In this document: in pieces, positions 1 to 6,794 of the stretch
Layout of the letters: the number at the start of each line of letters is the position of its first letter
Numbering within the stretch: position 1 is the first letter of the stretch
Notes under the pieces: generated by a model
The model's input: the letters and a program-made list of their open reading frames with translations, nothing else
Databases searched by the model: none
Told to the model about the DNA's origin: nothing
Made by a program: the position numbers and the translations under genes
Origin: CALBTQ01 sp036725605
GTDB taxonomy: Bacteria > Lernaellota > Lernaellaia > Lernaellales > Lernaellaceae
Assembly: GCA_036725605.1 (NCBI GenBank)
Contig: DAIMDW010000017.1
Coordinates: 62,001-126,000, forward strand
DNA: 64,000 nt
Reading direction: 5' to 3'

Positions 1-50
1 CGAAGTGCGCGAAGGACGCCGCGTAGAACGCCTGCAGGCGCCGGAGAAGA

Positions 51-317
51 TCATGGTTGGAGCGCTTCGAGCTCTTCGCTGGTCGGGAAACCGTGCAGCC
101 AAAGCTTATTGACGTTTTGCTTGGCGAAGCAGTCGATACAGACATATACATCCAGCGCGTCGTACAGTTGCAGATACACGGCGCGGTCCTTGTTGTGGCC
201 GGTGGAATTCTCCACCAGCTTGACCTTGCCCGTGTGCAGGCGATAGCCGTCCACCCGCACCGCGCTTTGGGTGTGAACGGTCGGTTGAATCGCTCGCCGG
301 CAACATGCGCACCGCAT
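51..317 (-). CDS. small zinc-ribbon-like protein, function unknown
   Basis: An 88-residue protein with two Cys pairs: one near the N terminus (Cys3 and Cys6 in MRCACC) and one in the second half (CIDC). This spacing fits a single zinc-binding site of the treble-clef or zinc-ribbon kind. The middle is rich in beta-type residues (RLHTGKVKLVEN). I chose the Met next to the first Cys pair because the upstream extension is low-complexity and not protein-like. The TGA stop is followed by sequence that may belong to another minus-strand gene cut by the window edge. I do not recognise the family. It lies downstream of the type II GAPDH gene but is separated from it by a terminator. Confidence 0.5.
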   Translation of the reverse strand: MRCACCRRAIQPTVHTQSAVRVDGYRLHTGKVKLVENSTGHNKDRAVYLQLYDALDVYVCIDCFAKQNVNKLWLHGFPTSEELEALQP

Positions 318-375
318 ATCCGCCCCTGGGTTAATTTTGCTTAATATACATGGACCCCGACGGCTTGTCACACCA

Positions 376-413
376 AACAAAAAGGGCGTTCCGCCTTTGT
401 ACGCGAAACGCCC
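376..413 (-). terminator. rho-independent terminator of the GAPDH gene
   Basis: Read on the minus strand, a seven-base arm GGGCGTT at 413-407 pairs with AACGCCC at 390-384 and is followed by a T-rich tract (complement of 376-383). It lies about 20 bases past the stop of the gene at 432-1604. Confidence 0.7.
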
Positions 414-431
414 CCGGTTTGTCGGCGCGCG

Positions 432-1604
432 TTAATTGTAAATGACGTGAAACCGATCCAGGTATTTGAAGAACGGCTGCAAGCGTTTTTTGTAGGTTTT
501 CGGATCCAGGTACCACAGCACGGTGGCGATGGAGGTCATCAGGCTGTTGCCGTCCTGCGGCGTGAAGCAGATGCCGAAAATTTCGGTGCCGTCGGGGCTG
601 ACCTCCAGCGAATCGCGGATGAGCACCGCCTGGTTGAAGATACGCCCGGCGTAGCCGTGATCGCGCCCCTTGGAAAAGACCAGATTCATGTCGCGCAGAT
701 CGCTGATCGCCAGCAGCGGATCGGCCAGCGCGGCGTCGATCAACTTGGTGATCGTCGTTTTGTTTTTCACTTTGATGTGGAAGCGATTGAGGTGCATGAG
801 CTGATTGTCGAGCTTGAGCGCCGTCGAGTGAATTTTGTCGTGCAGTTCGATGTCCATGGTGCGCATGACGCGCGCGGCGTCGAAGGCCTGGTGACTGCCG
901 TAACCGGGGTATTTGTCCATGCGCACGCGATCGACGCTCGGCGCGGGGATCGCCTTGCCCGACTGGCTGATGTCGTTCATGCGGCGCATGAGCACGTAAT
1001 CGGCGTTGACCACTTCGCCGCCGACCGCCTTGGCCAGGCGCAGCATCGCCAGAATGTTGTGCGTGTTGCACGAGACGACCTGGATGAACCGATGCTTGCC
1101 GGGAATCAGCGTGTGGTCGTTGACGCCGAAGGCGTACGGATGCCCGAAGCCTTCCTCGCTGCCCTGCGCGATGAAGCCGATCGGCGTACGCGCCTTGCTG
1201 TAGTATTCCTCCTTCAACTGGTTGCCGCGGTTGGTGCAGTCGATGACGATGTTCACTTTCTTGAGCACGTTTTCGATGGTGTCGTTGATCTCCAATCCGT
1301 TCTGATTGAAGATGTGCTCGAAGTGCGGCAGCGTGTTGGACCAGACGACGAACTTGCCGCCGTGATCCATCAGCAGTTTGACCGACCCGATGTCGGTCGG
1401 GGTGAACTTGGCGAAATACACCTCGCCCAGGCCGAATTCGGCGCGATGGTCCAGCAACAGGCGGGTCAGCGGCTCGCCGATCGTGCCGATGCCGACCACC
1501 AGGATCGCGAATTTGGAAACATAATGATTGTCGATTTCCTCGTACTTTTCCGCTTTTCTCTTCTTGTTAACGGCGGATTTTCTGACCCGGGCTTTGGTCG
1601 CCAT
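432..1604 (-). CDS. type II (archaeal-type) glyceraldehyde-3-phosphate dehydrogenase
   Basis: A 390-residue protein resembling the archaeal tetrameric GAPDH family, which interconverts glyceraldehyde-3-phosphate and 1,3-bisphosphoglycerate with NAD(P). After a basic extension of about 30 residues, a Rossmann motif GIGTIG (38-43) opens the cofactor domain. IVIDCT (119-124) and FIAQGSE (144-150) follow. The active-site segment VVSCNTHN places the catalytic Cys at 179, matching the archaeal SCNTTGL motif. Later blocks (LMRRMND, STALKLDNQLMHL) match the archaeal catalytic domain. The start is supported by GGAGGG about eight bases upstream. At 390 residues it is longer than the usual 335-345. It is monocistronic, with terminators on both sides. 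The family assignment is by motif memory, and cofactor preference cannot be read. Confidence 0.78.
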   Translation of the reverse strand: MATKARVRKSAVNKKRKAEKYEEIDNHYVSKFAILVVGIGTIGEPLTRLLLDHRAEFGLGEVYFAKFTPTDIGSVKLLMDHGGKFVVWSNTLPHFEHIFNQNGLEINDTIENVLKKVNIVIDCTNRGNQLKEEYYSKARTPIGFIAQGSEEGFGHPYAFGVNDHTLIPGKHRFIQVVSCNTHNILAMLRLAKAVGGEVVNADYVLMRRMNDISQSGKAIPAPSVDRVRMDKYPGYGSHQAFDAARVMRTMDIELHDKIHSTALKLDNQLMHLNRFHIKVKNKTTITKLIDAALADPLLAISDLRDMNLVFSKGRDHGYAGRIFNQAVLIRDSLEVSPDGTEIFGICFTPQDGNSLMTSIATVLWYLDPKTYKKRLQPFFKYLDRFHVIYN

Positions 1605-1751
1605 GGTTCATCCCTCCGATCATATTATCTAAAGAATATCTGCAAGTTTCTCTCGTGATTTCCCCATAAACATAACGCATGGTTAGGCAAAAGACAATTG
1701 GTCGGTAATTAATTTTCGCGCCGAAAATGCATTCGCCTAATATCATTATTC

Positions 1752-1787
1752 TACAAACGAAAAACGGCCGCCGGACGGCAGCCGTTT
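1752..1787 (-). terminator. rho-independent terminator after the first Asp-rich lipoprotein
   Basis: On the minus strand AAACGGC (1787-1781) pairs with GCCGTTT (1768-1762) around a GC-rich loop, followed by TTTTCGTTTG. It sits just past the stop at 1809 and ahead of the GAPDH promoter region. Confidence 0.65.
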
Positions 1788-1808
1788 GAGAGTTTTTCGC
1801 GGGGGAGA

Positions 1809-3068
1809 TCAAAGTGCGTTGGTGATGTACCAGAGCATGCTCGAATCGGTGTTGTTTACCTCGTCATCCGCCATCAACGCGATGTGCGCTTTGTCGTTCG
1901 TATCCAGCGCCAGGTCGGTCCAATTATCAGCGTTGACAATGTAAAGAACCTCACGCGACCATTCACCGTTCTTCCGATATAGATAAAGAAGTTGATAGTC
2001 CTCATCCGCCTCCGAATATACTTTGATGGCAAAGTGCGGTTGGCCGGTCTGGTCGATATCCATAGCGTAATAACTGGAATGAAAATCCTGATCGACCAGG
2101 TCCTCCGAATCGGAGATCGGCACGTAGTCGATCTGCCAGTTGCCGGCCGTGCCGCAAATGTACTTGAGGAAATACACGCCTCCTTCGTTACGAACACAAC
2201 TCATATGCACCGTACCGTCGGATTCAACTTTCATATCAATCGTCGTTAGAGACATGTTGTCAAACAGGACTTGTTCTTCAATCCACTGATCGCCATCTTG
2301 ATGCAAATAATATAAGGCGACGTCACCATTCGCGGAAGTGGCCGCATTGAAGGATATATGGATATTGTCTTGTGCATCAAAGGCGATCCTCGGCGTCAAT
2401 CCGACGGCGTAATCATTATCCGGACCTTGTTGCCAAATAACCTCGCGCTGCCAGTCGCCGTCTTTATTCGTGGCCAACGCGATGCTATAGAGCCCGCCCA
2501 GTCGATCACCGTAAAGTATATAGACGGCGCCGTTTCCATCCACCGCGATGTCATACCTCTCGGAGTAAGCCAAATCATCGTTGACGTCTTCGCTTACCCA
2601 TTCTCCGGTTTTGTTGGTGACGTAAGTCAACTTGTTGGTCAGGGAATTGTGATAGCAAAGATGAACGAAATCCTGATCGTCCACAACCATGGAGGGGCTG
2701 TAGGGGCTGATCAATTGGTCGATACGCTCCGTAACAGCTTCCTCGCCGTTCATATGAGCATAATAAATATCGTAGTCAAGATCCTCCGAGGCAACCATAT
2801 ACACCATATGCGCCGCATTCTGCGAATCGACCGCAATAGACGGAATTTGCGTATTATAGCCCATATCCGGCTCGACCAAGATTTTCTTCCAATCACCGTC
2901 GTCGTCTCCGTCAGTGTCGTCATCGTCCGTATCGTCGTCGTCAGCGTCGTCATCGTCGTCGGCGGCATTCGAATCGTCGTTGTCGTCATCATCGTCATCC
3001 CCGCAAGCGGAGAAAACAAAACACATCAACAAGAAAGAGATAACCAATAGGTATAAGATTTTCTTCAT
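1809..3068 (-). CDS. Asp-rich surface lipoprotein with beta-propeller-like repeats (paralog 1)
   Basis: A 419-residue predicted lipoprotein. The signal peptide ends at VFSAC, giving a lipidated Cys22 followed by G and a run of about 35 residues that is nearly all Asp with N, S, A and T. The remainder carries repeated units of the type I-A-V-D-S-Q-N-x-A-H-(M/I)-V and D-W-x-x-E-V, about 50-60 residues apart, as in sialidase-like or BNR-like propellers. GGAG nine bases upstream supports the start. It is a tandem paralog of the next gene (3201-4451); a block near residue 300 (SCVRNEGGVYFLKYI) is almost identical. Likely role: an outer-membrane or surface binding protein. No enzyme motif was seen. 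Confidence 0.7.
   Translation of the reverse strand: MKKILYLLVISFLLMCFVFSACGDDDDDDNDDSNAADDDDDADDDDTDDDDTDGDDDGDWKKILVEPDMGYNTQIPSIAVDSQNAAHMVYMVASEDLDYDIYYAHMNGEEAVTERIDQLISPYSPSMVVDDQDFVHLCYHNSLTNKLTYVTNKTGEWVSEDVNDDLAYSERYDIAVDGNGAVYILYGDRLGGLYSIALATNKDGDWQREVIWQQGPDNDYAVGLTPRIAFDAQDNIHISFNAATSANGDVALYYLHQDGDQWIEEQVLFDNMSLTTIDMKVESDGTVHMSCVRNEGGVYFLKYICGTAGNWQIDYVPISDSEDLVDQDFHSSYYAMDIDQTGQPHFAIKVYSEADEDYQLLYLYRKNGEWSREVLYIVNADNWTDLALDTNDKAHIALMADDEVNNTDSSMLWYITNAL
2896..3001 (-). repeat. GAC/GAT codon-repeat tract encoding the N-terminal Asp linker
   Basis: A run of alternating gtc/atc triplets on the plus strand (GAC/GAT on the coding strand) encodes the Asp-rich linker right after lipobox Cys22. 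Both Asp codons are used irregularly, so it is not a pure microsatellite. Confidence 0.75.
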
Positions 3069-3122
3069 GACATACTCCTAAATATTAATTGTCCAAAGTT
3101 ACGCTCCTCGACCGGCGAGGAA

Positions 3123-3150
3123 ACGATACTGCTAAAATAATAATTTGCAA
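3123..3150 (-). promoter_or_regulatory. putative sigma-70-type promoter of lipoprotein paralog 1
   Basis: On the minus strand TTGCAA (3150-3145), a 16-base spacer and TATCGT (3128-3123) lie about 55 bases before the start codon. The same block, with TTACAG, a 16-base spacer and TATCAT, occurs upstream of the paralog at 3201-4451, so the element was duplicated with the gene and has been conserved. Confidence 0.4.
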
Positions 3151-3200
3151 AGGCGACCGCGCAAACGGCGTCCGCGCTCAAGAATATATTGGTGAAGTAA

Positions 3201-4451
3201 CTACAGCGCGTTGGTGACGTACCAGAGGTTGTGATTTTCCTCGTAGCTCTCCTGGTCGTAGTCCTTGCGCACCATATGCGCCTTGCCGGCGGAATCGATC
3301 GCCAAATCAACCCAGTGGTCCATATAAAACCAAAACAGCAATTCGCGCGACCATTCGTCGTTTTCCAACGAGATAAACAGCAGGCGGCATTCATCATCGA
3401 AGGGGAGGTGCAGCGCAAAATACACCTCCCCGGAAGGTCCTAAATCCATCGAAAAATACGCGGATGAAAATTTTTGATCGACCAGATTTTCCGAATCGGC
3501 AATCGGCACGAAGTCGTTCTGCCAGTTGCCGGCCGTGCCGCGAATGTACTTGAGGAAATACACGCCGCCCTCGGAGCGCACACAGCTCATGTGCACCGTG
3601 CCGTCGGCCTCTACCTCCAATTCGATCGGCCCCAGCGGCATATGATCAACCAGAATTTCCTCGTCGATCCACTGGTCGTCTTCCTGATGCAGATAGTGAA
3701 GTTTAACATTGCCCAATTGTGAATCATAGATTTCGTTGAACAGGATATGCATGTTGTCGTCGCCGTCGAATCTTATTTGCGGCTCCTGTCCGACCGGACA
3801 ATCGCACGCATATTGTTGCACCCAAATAACTTCACGCTGCCAATTTCCGCTTCGATTGTGAACCAAAACGAGACAATGGTAATCGCCATCAAATAAACCA
3901 TAGACAAGAGCAACCGCGCCGTTTGAATCGACCGCCATGGTGAATTGGTGGGAAAGCGGCATTTCCTCGACGATCCCCTCATACTCCCAGGCGCCGGATC
4001 GGTTGGTGGCATAGGTCACCTCGGCGGTCAGAGAATTATAATAACAGATATGGACGGCATCCTGATTGTCAATGGCGATGGTTGGACTCCACACGCTGAC
4101 CAGTTGATCGATTCGCTCGGTGACGATCTGTTCGCCGTCGATCAACGAATAATTCAGATCAAAATTAATCTCATCCGACGAGATCGAAAAAACGATATGC
4201 GTACGGTTTTGAGAGTCGACCGCGATACGAGGTTTTTGCAACGACCAGCCTAGAGTCGGCTCAACGGCAATTTTTTCCCACCCCTCGTAGGATTCCTCAT
4301 CGTCGTCGTCGTCCGTATCGTCGTCGGCGTCGTCGTCATCATCGGCGGTATGCGCATCGTCATTGTCGTCGTCATCGTCATCGCCGCAGGCGGAGAAAAC
4401 AAAAGACATCGACAATAAAATTACAATCAGCAGATAAACGAACTTCTTCAT
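3201..4451 (-). CDS. Asp-rich surface lipoprotein with beta-propeller-like repeats (paralog 2)
   Basis: A 416-residue lipoprotein, paralogous along its length to the gene at 1809-3068. The signal peptide ends FVFSAC with lipidated Cys22, then G, six Asp, Asn and more Asp up to about residue 55. The body has repeated blocks such as IAVDSQNRTH, IAIDNQDAVH and MAVDSNGAV, spaced as in sialidase-type propellers, and ends LWYVTNAL like its neighbour (LWYITNAL). I chose the Met at 4451 because GGAG lies upstream and the signal peptide then has a normal length; a longer form would add nine non-signal residues. The gene has its own promoter-like element, so the two copies are probably transcribed separately. 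Function unknown; a surface lectin or binding role is a guess. Confidence 0.7.
   Translation of the reverse strand: MKKFVYLLIVILLSMSFVFSACGDDDDDDNDDAHTADDDDDADDDTDDDDDEESYEGWEKIAVEPTLGWSLQKPRIAVDSQNRTHIVFSISSDEINFDLNYSLIDGEQIVTERIDQLVSVWSPTIAIDNQDAVHICYYNSLTAEVTYATNRSGAWEYEGIVEEMPLSHQFTMAVDSNGAVALVYGLFDGDYHCLVLVHNRSGNWQREVIWVQQYACDCPVGQEPQIRFDGDDNMHILFNEIYDSQLGNVKLHYLHQEDDQWIDEEILVDHMPLGPIELEVEADGTVHMSCVRSEGGVYFLKYIRGTAGNWQNDFVPIADSENLVDQKFSSAYFSMDLGPSGEVYFALHLPFDDECRLLFISLENDEWSRELLFWFYMDHWVDLAIDSAGKAHMVRKDYDQESYEENHNLWYVTNAL
4293..4386 (-). repeat. GAC/GAT codon-repeat tract, lipoprotein paralog 2
   Basis: Triplet-repeat DNA encodes the Asp-rich linker after Cys22 of the paralog at 3201-4451. 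The segment closest to the Cys, CGDDDDDDNDD, is identical in both paralogs, whereas the distal part differs in length. Confidence 0.7.
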
Positions 4452-4503
4452 GACGTTCTCCAATAATTCATAGTCCAAAGTTGCACCAACGGCTCAATGC
4501 GAA

Positions 4504-4531
4504 ATGATACTGCTGAAAAAATAATCTGTAA
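4504..4531 (-). promoter_or_regulatory. putative sigma-70-type promoter of lipoprotein paralog 2
   Basis: On the minus strand TTACAG (4531-4526), a 16-base spacer and TATCAT (4509-4504; five of six matches to TATAAT). The flanking AGCAG ahead of the -10 and TTTC after it are shared with the element at 3123-3150. Confidence 0.4.
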
Positions 4532-4556
4532 AGGCGGGCTTGGCGGCAGCGGTCAA

Positions 4557-5621
4557 TCAACAACCGCAACCGTCGTCATCATCATCATCGTCATTGCCGT
4601 CGGGCGCTACGTCGTCGTCGGTGGTGTCGTCGTCGCTTTCATCATCATCGGCGGTGTCGTCGTCCGCGGCGTCGTCATCGACCACATCGTCATCGATCGT
4701 GTCATCGTCGGTCGTGTCGTCGTCGATCGTGTCGTCGTCGGTCGTATCATCGTCGACCGTATCGTCGTCGATCGTATCGTCATCGGTCGTATCGTCATCG
4801 ACCGTGTCGTCGTCGGCGAGCAGGTCGTCCAGCACGTCGGGCTCGTTGGTGACGATGCCGTCCACGCCGCGCGAAATCATGGTCTGCATCAGCGCGGCCG
4901 GGTCGATCGTCCAAACGTTGACGAACAAGCCGTTGTCGTGCGCGTAGGTCACGTTGGCGGCGAAGGTCTGCAGGCCGTAGGGATGAATGCCGTCGAGCCC
5001 GGAGGCGAGCACCTTGTCGATTTCCGCGTTGACGTTCAGTTCGCTGGTCAGATACGCAACCCGGATCGACGGGGCCAGCGTTTTGACCGCTTCGCACACG
5101 CTCAAGCTGAAACTGGAAATCACCACCCGCGCGGCCGCGCCCGCGTCGGAGATGACGGTCAGCACGCGTTCGGCGATGTGCGCGGCGGTATAATCCGCGC
5201 CCACGTTGTCGCTTTTGATTTCCACGTTGATCGGACCGTCGATCGTGTCGAACACCTCGGCCAGCGTCGGCACTTCCACGCCGGTCCCCTGCAGCGCCGT
5301 GCCCCAGGCGGCATCGCACAGCTTGATCTCCGACAGCGTCACGTCGATCACCGAGCCGGAGCAGTCGGTCGTGCGATCCAGCGTCGCGTCGTGAATGACG
5401 ACCACCGCGTCGTCGCTGGTCAGCAGCACGTCAAGCTCCACCATGTCCGCGCCTTCCAAAAAGGCGTGCACGAAGCTGGGAATCGTGTTTTCCGGAAAGT
5501 CGTTGCCCGGCGCGTTGATGCCGGTGCCACGGTGTCCGATGTTCATCACCGTCTCCTGCGCCAGTAGCGGAGTGATCACCAGAAGCAAGAAAATCAAAGT
5601 GAAGAGCTTGAATTTACGCAT
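4557..5621 (-). CDS. exported glycerophosphodiester phosphodiesterase with Asp-rich C-terminal tail ending GCGC
   Basis: A 354-residue protein with a type I signal peptide (cleavage near PLLAQ) and no lipobox. It has a full GDPD TIM barrel: NIGHRG, the ENTIPSF segment, VELDVLLTSD and VVIHDATLDRTT supply the expected metal and catalytic residues (His, Arg, Glu, Glu-x-Asp, His-Asp). EIKSDN and the late VNVWTIDP also match the family. It should hydrolyse glycerophosphodiesters to glycerol-3-phosphate plus an alcohol outside the cytoplasm. After the barrel the last 90 or so residues are DDDT/DDDDxID repeats ending N-D7-G-C-G-C. AGGAGG before the Met at 5621 sets the start. The tail is the unusual part: the same last 12 residues end the propeller at 12289-13959. 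Confidence 0.85.
   Translation of the reverse strand: MRKFKLFTLIFLLLVITPLLAQETVMNIGHRGTGINAPGNDFPENTIPSFVHAFLEGADMVELDVLLTSDDAVVVIHDATLDRTTDCSGSVIDVTLSEIKLCDAAWGTALQGTGVEVPTLAEVFDTIDGPINVEIKSDNVGADYTAAHIAERVLTVISDAGAAARVVISSFSLSVCEAVKTLAPSIRVAYLTSELNVNAEIDKVLASGLDGIHPYGLQTFAANVTYAHDNGLFVNVWTIDPAALMQTMISRGVDGIVTNEPDVLDDLLADDDTVDDDTTDDDTIDDDTVDDDTTDDDTIDDDTTDDDTIDDDVVDDDAADDDTADDDESDDDTTDDDVAPDGNDDDDDDDGCGC
4569..4826 (-). repeat. long GAC/GAT-ACG/ACC codon-repeat tract encoding a C-terminal Asp tail
   Basis: About 250 bases of triplet repeats with a higher-order DDDT(V/I/T) period of roughly five codons encode the C-terminal tail of the GDPD. This period differs from the near-pure Asp tail at 12297-12500, so the two tails expanded independently even though their last 12 residues are identical. 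Confidence 0.7.
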
Positions 5622-5798
5622 CGATCGCCTCCTTTGCCGAAAGAGGATTGTTAGAAATTCTTGAGAAAATTGCAACCGATGCCTGAATATTCAATTTCCA
5701 TGAGCGCCCCGCCCCTGGAAAATCGTCCCCCTCCTGTGGTACATACCAGTCTTCGTCAACGGCCCGTGGGACCGCCACGGTCGTGCAAGGAGGATGAC

Positions 5799-6683
5799 AT
5801 GCCGGCACAACTCATCAGCGGCAAGGAACTTGCCCGGCAAATTCGCGACGAACTCAAAGCCGAAGTCGCTCACCTGCTGGCCACGCACGGCATCGTGCCG
5901 GGATTGGCCACCGTGCTGCTGGGCGAGGATCCCGGTTCGGTGTCCTACGTCACCGGCAAGATTCGCGGCTGCGAACAACTGGGCATTCGTTCGTTCCATC
6001 ATCACCTGCCCGACACGACCGGCGAAGACGAGCTGCTCGCTCTGGTCGCGCAACTCAACGCCAATCCCGAGGTCGACGGCGTTCTGGTGCAGTTGCCGTT
6101 GCCCAAGCACATCGACGAAGCCAAGGTGCTCTTCGCGATCGATCCGAACAAGGACGTCGACGGCTTCCACCCGGTGAACATCGGCCGGATGATGATCGGC
6201 GAAAGCCTCTTCCCGCCCTGTACGCCGGCGGGGATCATGGAAATGCTGCAACGCTCCGACACGCCGACCCAGGGCGCCGAAGCGGTGGTCGTCGGCCGCA
6301 GCAACATTGTGGGCAAGCCGATCGCCATGATGCTCATGCAGAAAAATCCGCACGCCAACGCGACGGTCACGCTGTGCCACACGCGCACGCGCGATCTGGC
6401 CGCGCACACGCGCCGCGCCGACATTCTGATCGTCGCCGCCGGTCAGCCCAAGTACATCACCGGCGACATGATCAAACCCGGCGCCACGGTGATCGACGTG
6501 GGCACCAACCGCATCGGCACCACGCCCTCGGGCAAGGCCAAACTGGCCGGCGACGTGGACTTCGACGCGGCGGTGGAAATCGCCGGCAAGATCACGCCCG
6601 TGCCCGGCGGCGTCGGCCCGATGACCATCACCATGCTGTTGAAAAACACCGTCCGCGCCGCCCGGCTGCGGATCAAGGAATAG
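5799..6683 (+). CDS. folD: bifunctional methylene-THF dehydrogenase / methenyl-THF cyclohydrolase FolD
   Basis: A 294-residue protein, typical FolD length. Visible motifs: SYVTGKIRGCEQLGI containing the catalytic Lys, VDGVLVQLPLP, NKDVDGFHPVN, the cofactor loop VVVGRSNIVGKP and the C-terminal PVPGGVGPMTI. It interconverts 5,10-methylene-, methenyl- and 10-formyl-THF in the cytoplasm. AAGGAGG lies six bases before the ATG at 5799; upstream in-frame codons read into non-coding sequence. It is the first gene of a plus-strand run followed by metH, the Hcy-MT/MTHFR fusion and a rubredoxin, which fits supply of one-carbon units for methionine synthesis. Confidence 0.95.
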   Translation: MPAQLISGKELARQIRDELKAEVAHLLATHGIVPGLATVLLGEDPGSVSYVTGKIRGCEQLGIRSFHHHLPDTTGEDELLALVAQLNANPEVDGVLVQLPLPKHIDEAKVLFAIDPNKDVDGFHPVNIGRMMIGESLFPPCTPAGIMEMLQRSDTPTQGAEAVVVGRSNIVGKPIAMMLMQKNPHANATVTLCHTRTRDLAAHTRRADILIVAAGQPKYITGDMIKPGATVIDVGTNRIGTTPSGKAKLAGDVDFDAAVEIAGKITPVPGGVGPMTITMLLKNTVRAARLRIKE

Positions 6684-6794
6684 TCCTTCTTCGCCGAACA
6701 TCATCCCGACGGTGCGGCGAAGGATTCTTGTGCTTTCGCTGATGATTTGGGAGGATGAATCTTCGAAAAGCAATCGTCGCAACGGAGCAACCTC

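Noticed and set aside
1..53. Possible partial minus-strand gene at the left edge (ATG at 54-52 overlapping the zinc-ribbon stop, or a GC3-rich frame reading DLLRRLQAFYAAS).
   Set aside because: Only about 50 bases are visible, the ATG frame and the protein-like frame disagree, and no start was found for the latter.
4540..4947. Long Ser/Val-rich plus-strand open frames opposite the Asp tracts (also near 12227-12608, 2358-3050 and 41127-42233).
   Set aside because: They are antisense shadows of GAC/GAT repeats, which read as runs of Ser, Val/Ile or Arg/His in other frames.
6684..6794. Cobalamin or SAM riboswitch upstream of metH.
   Set aside because: The gap is only 111 bases and shows no B12-box or SAM-box consensus.
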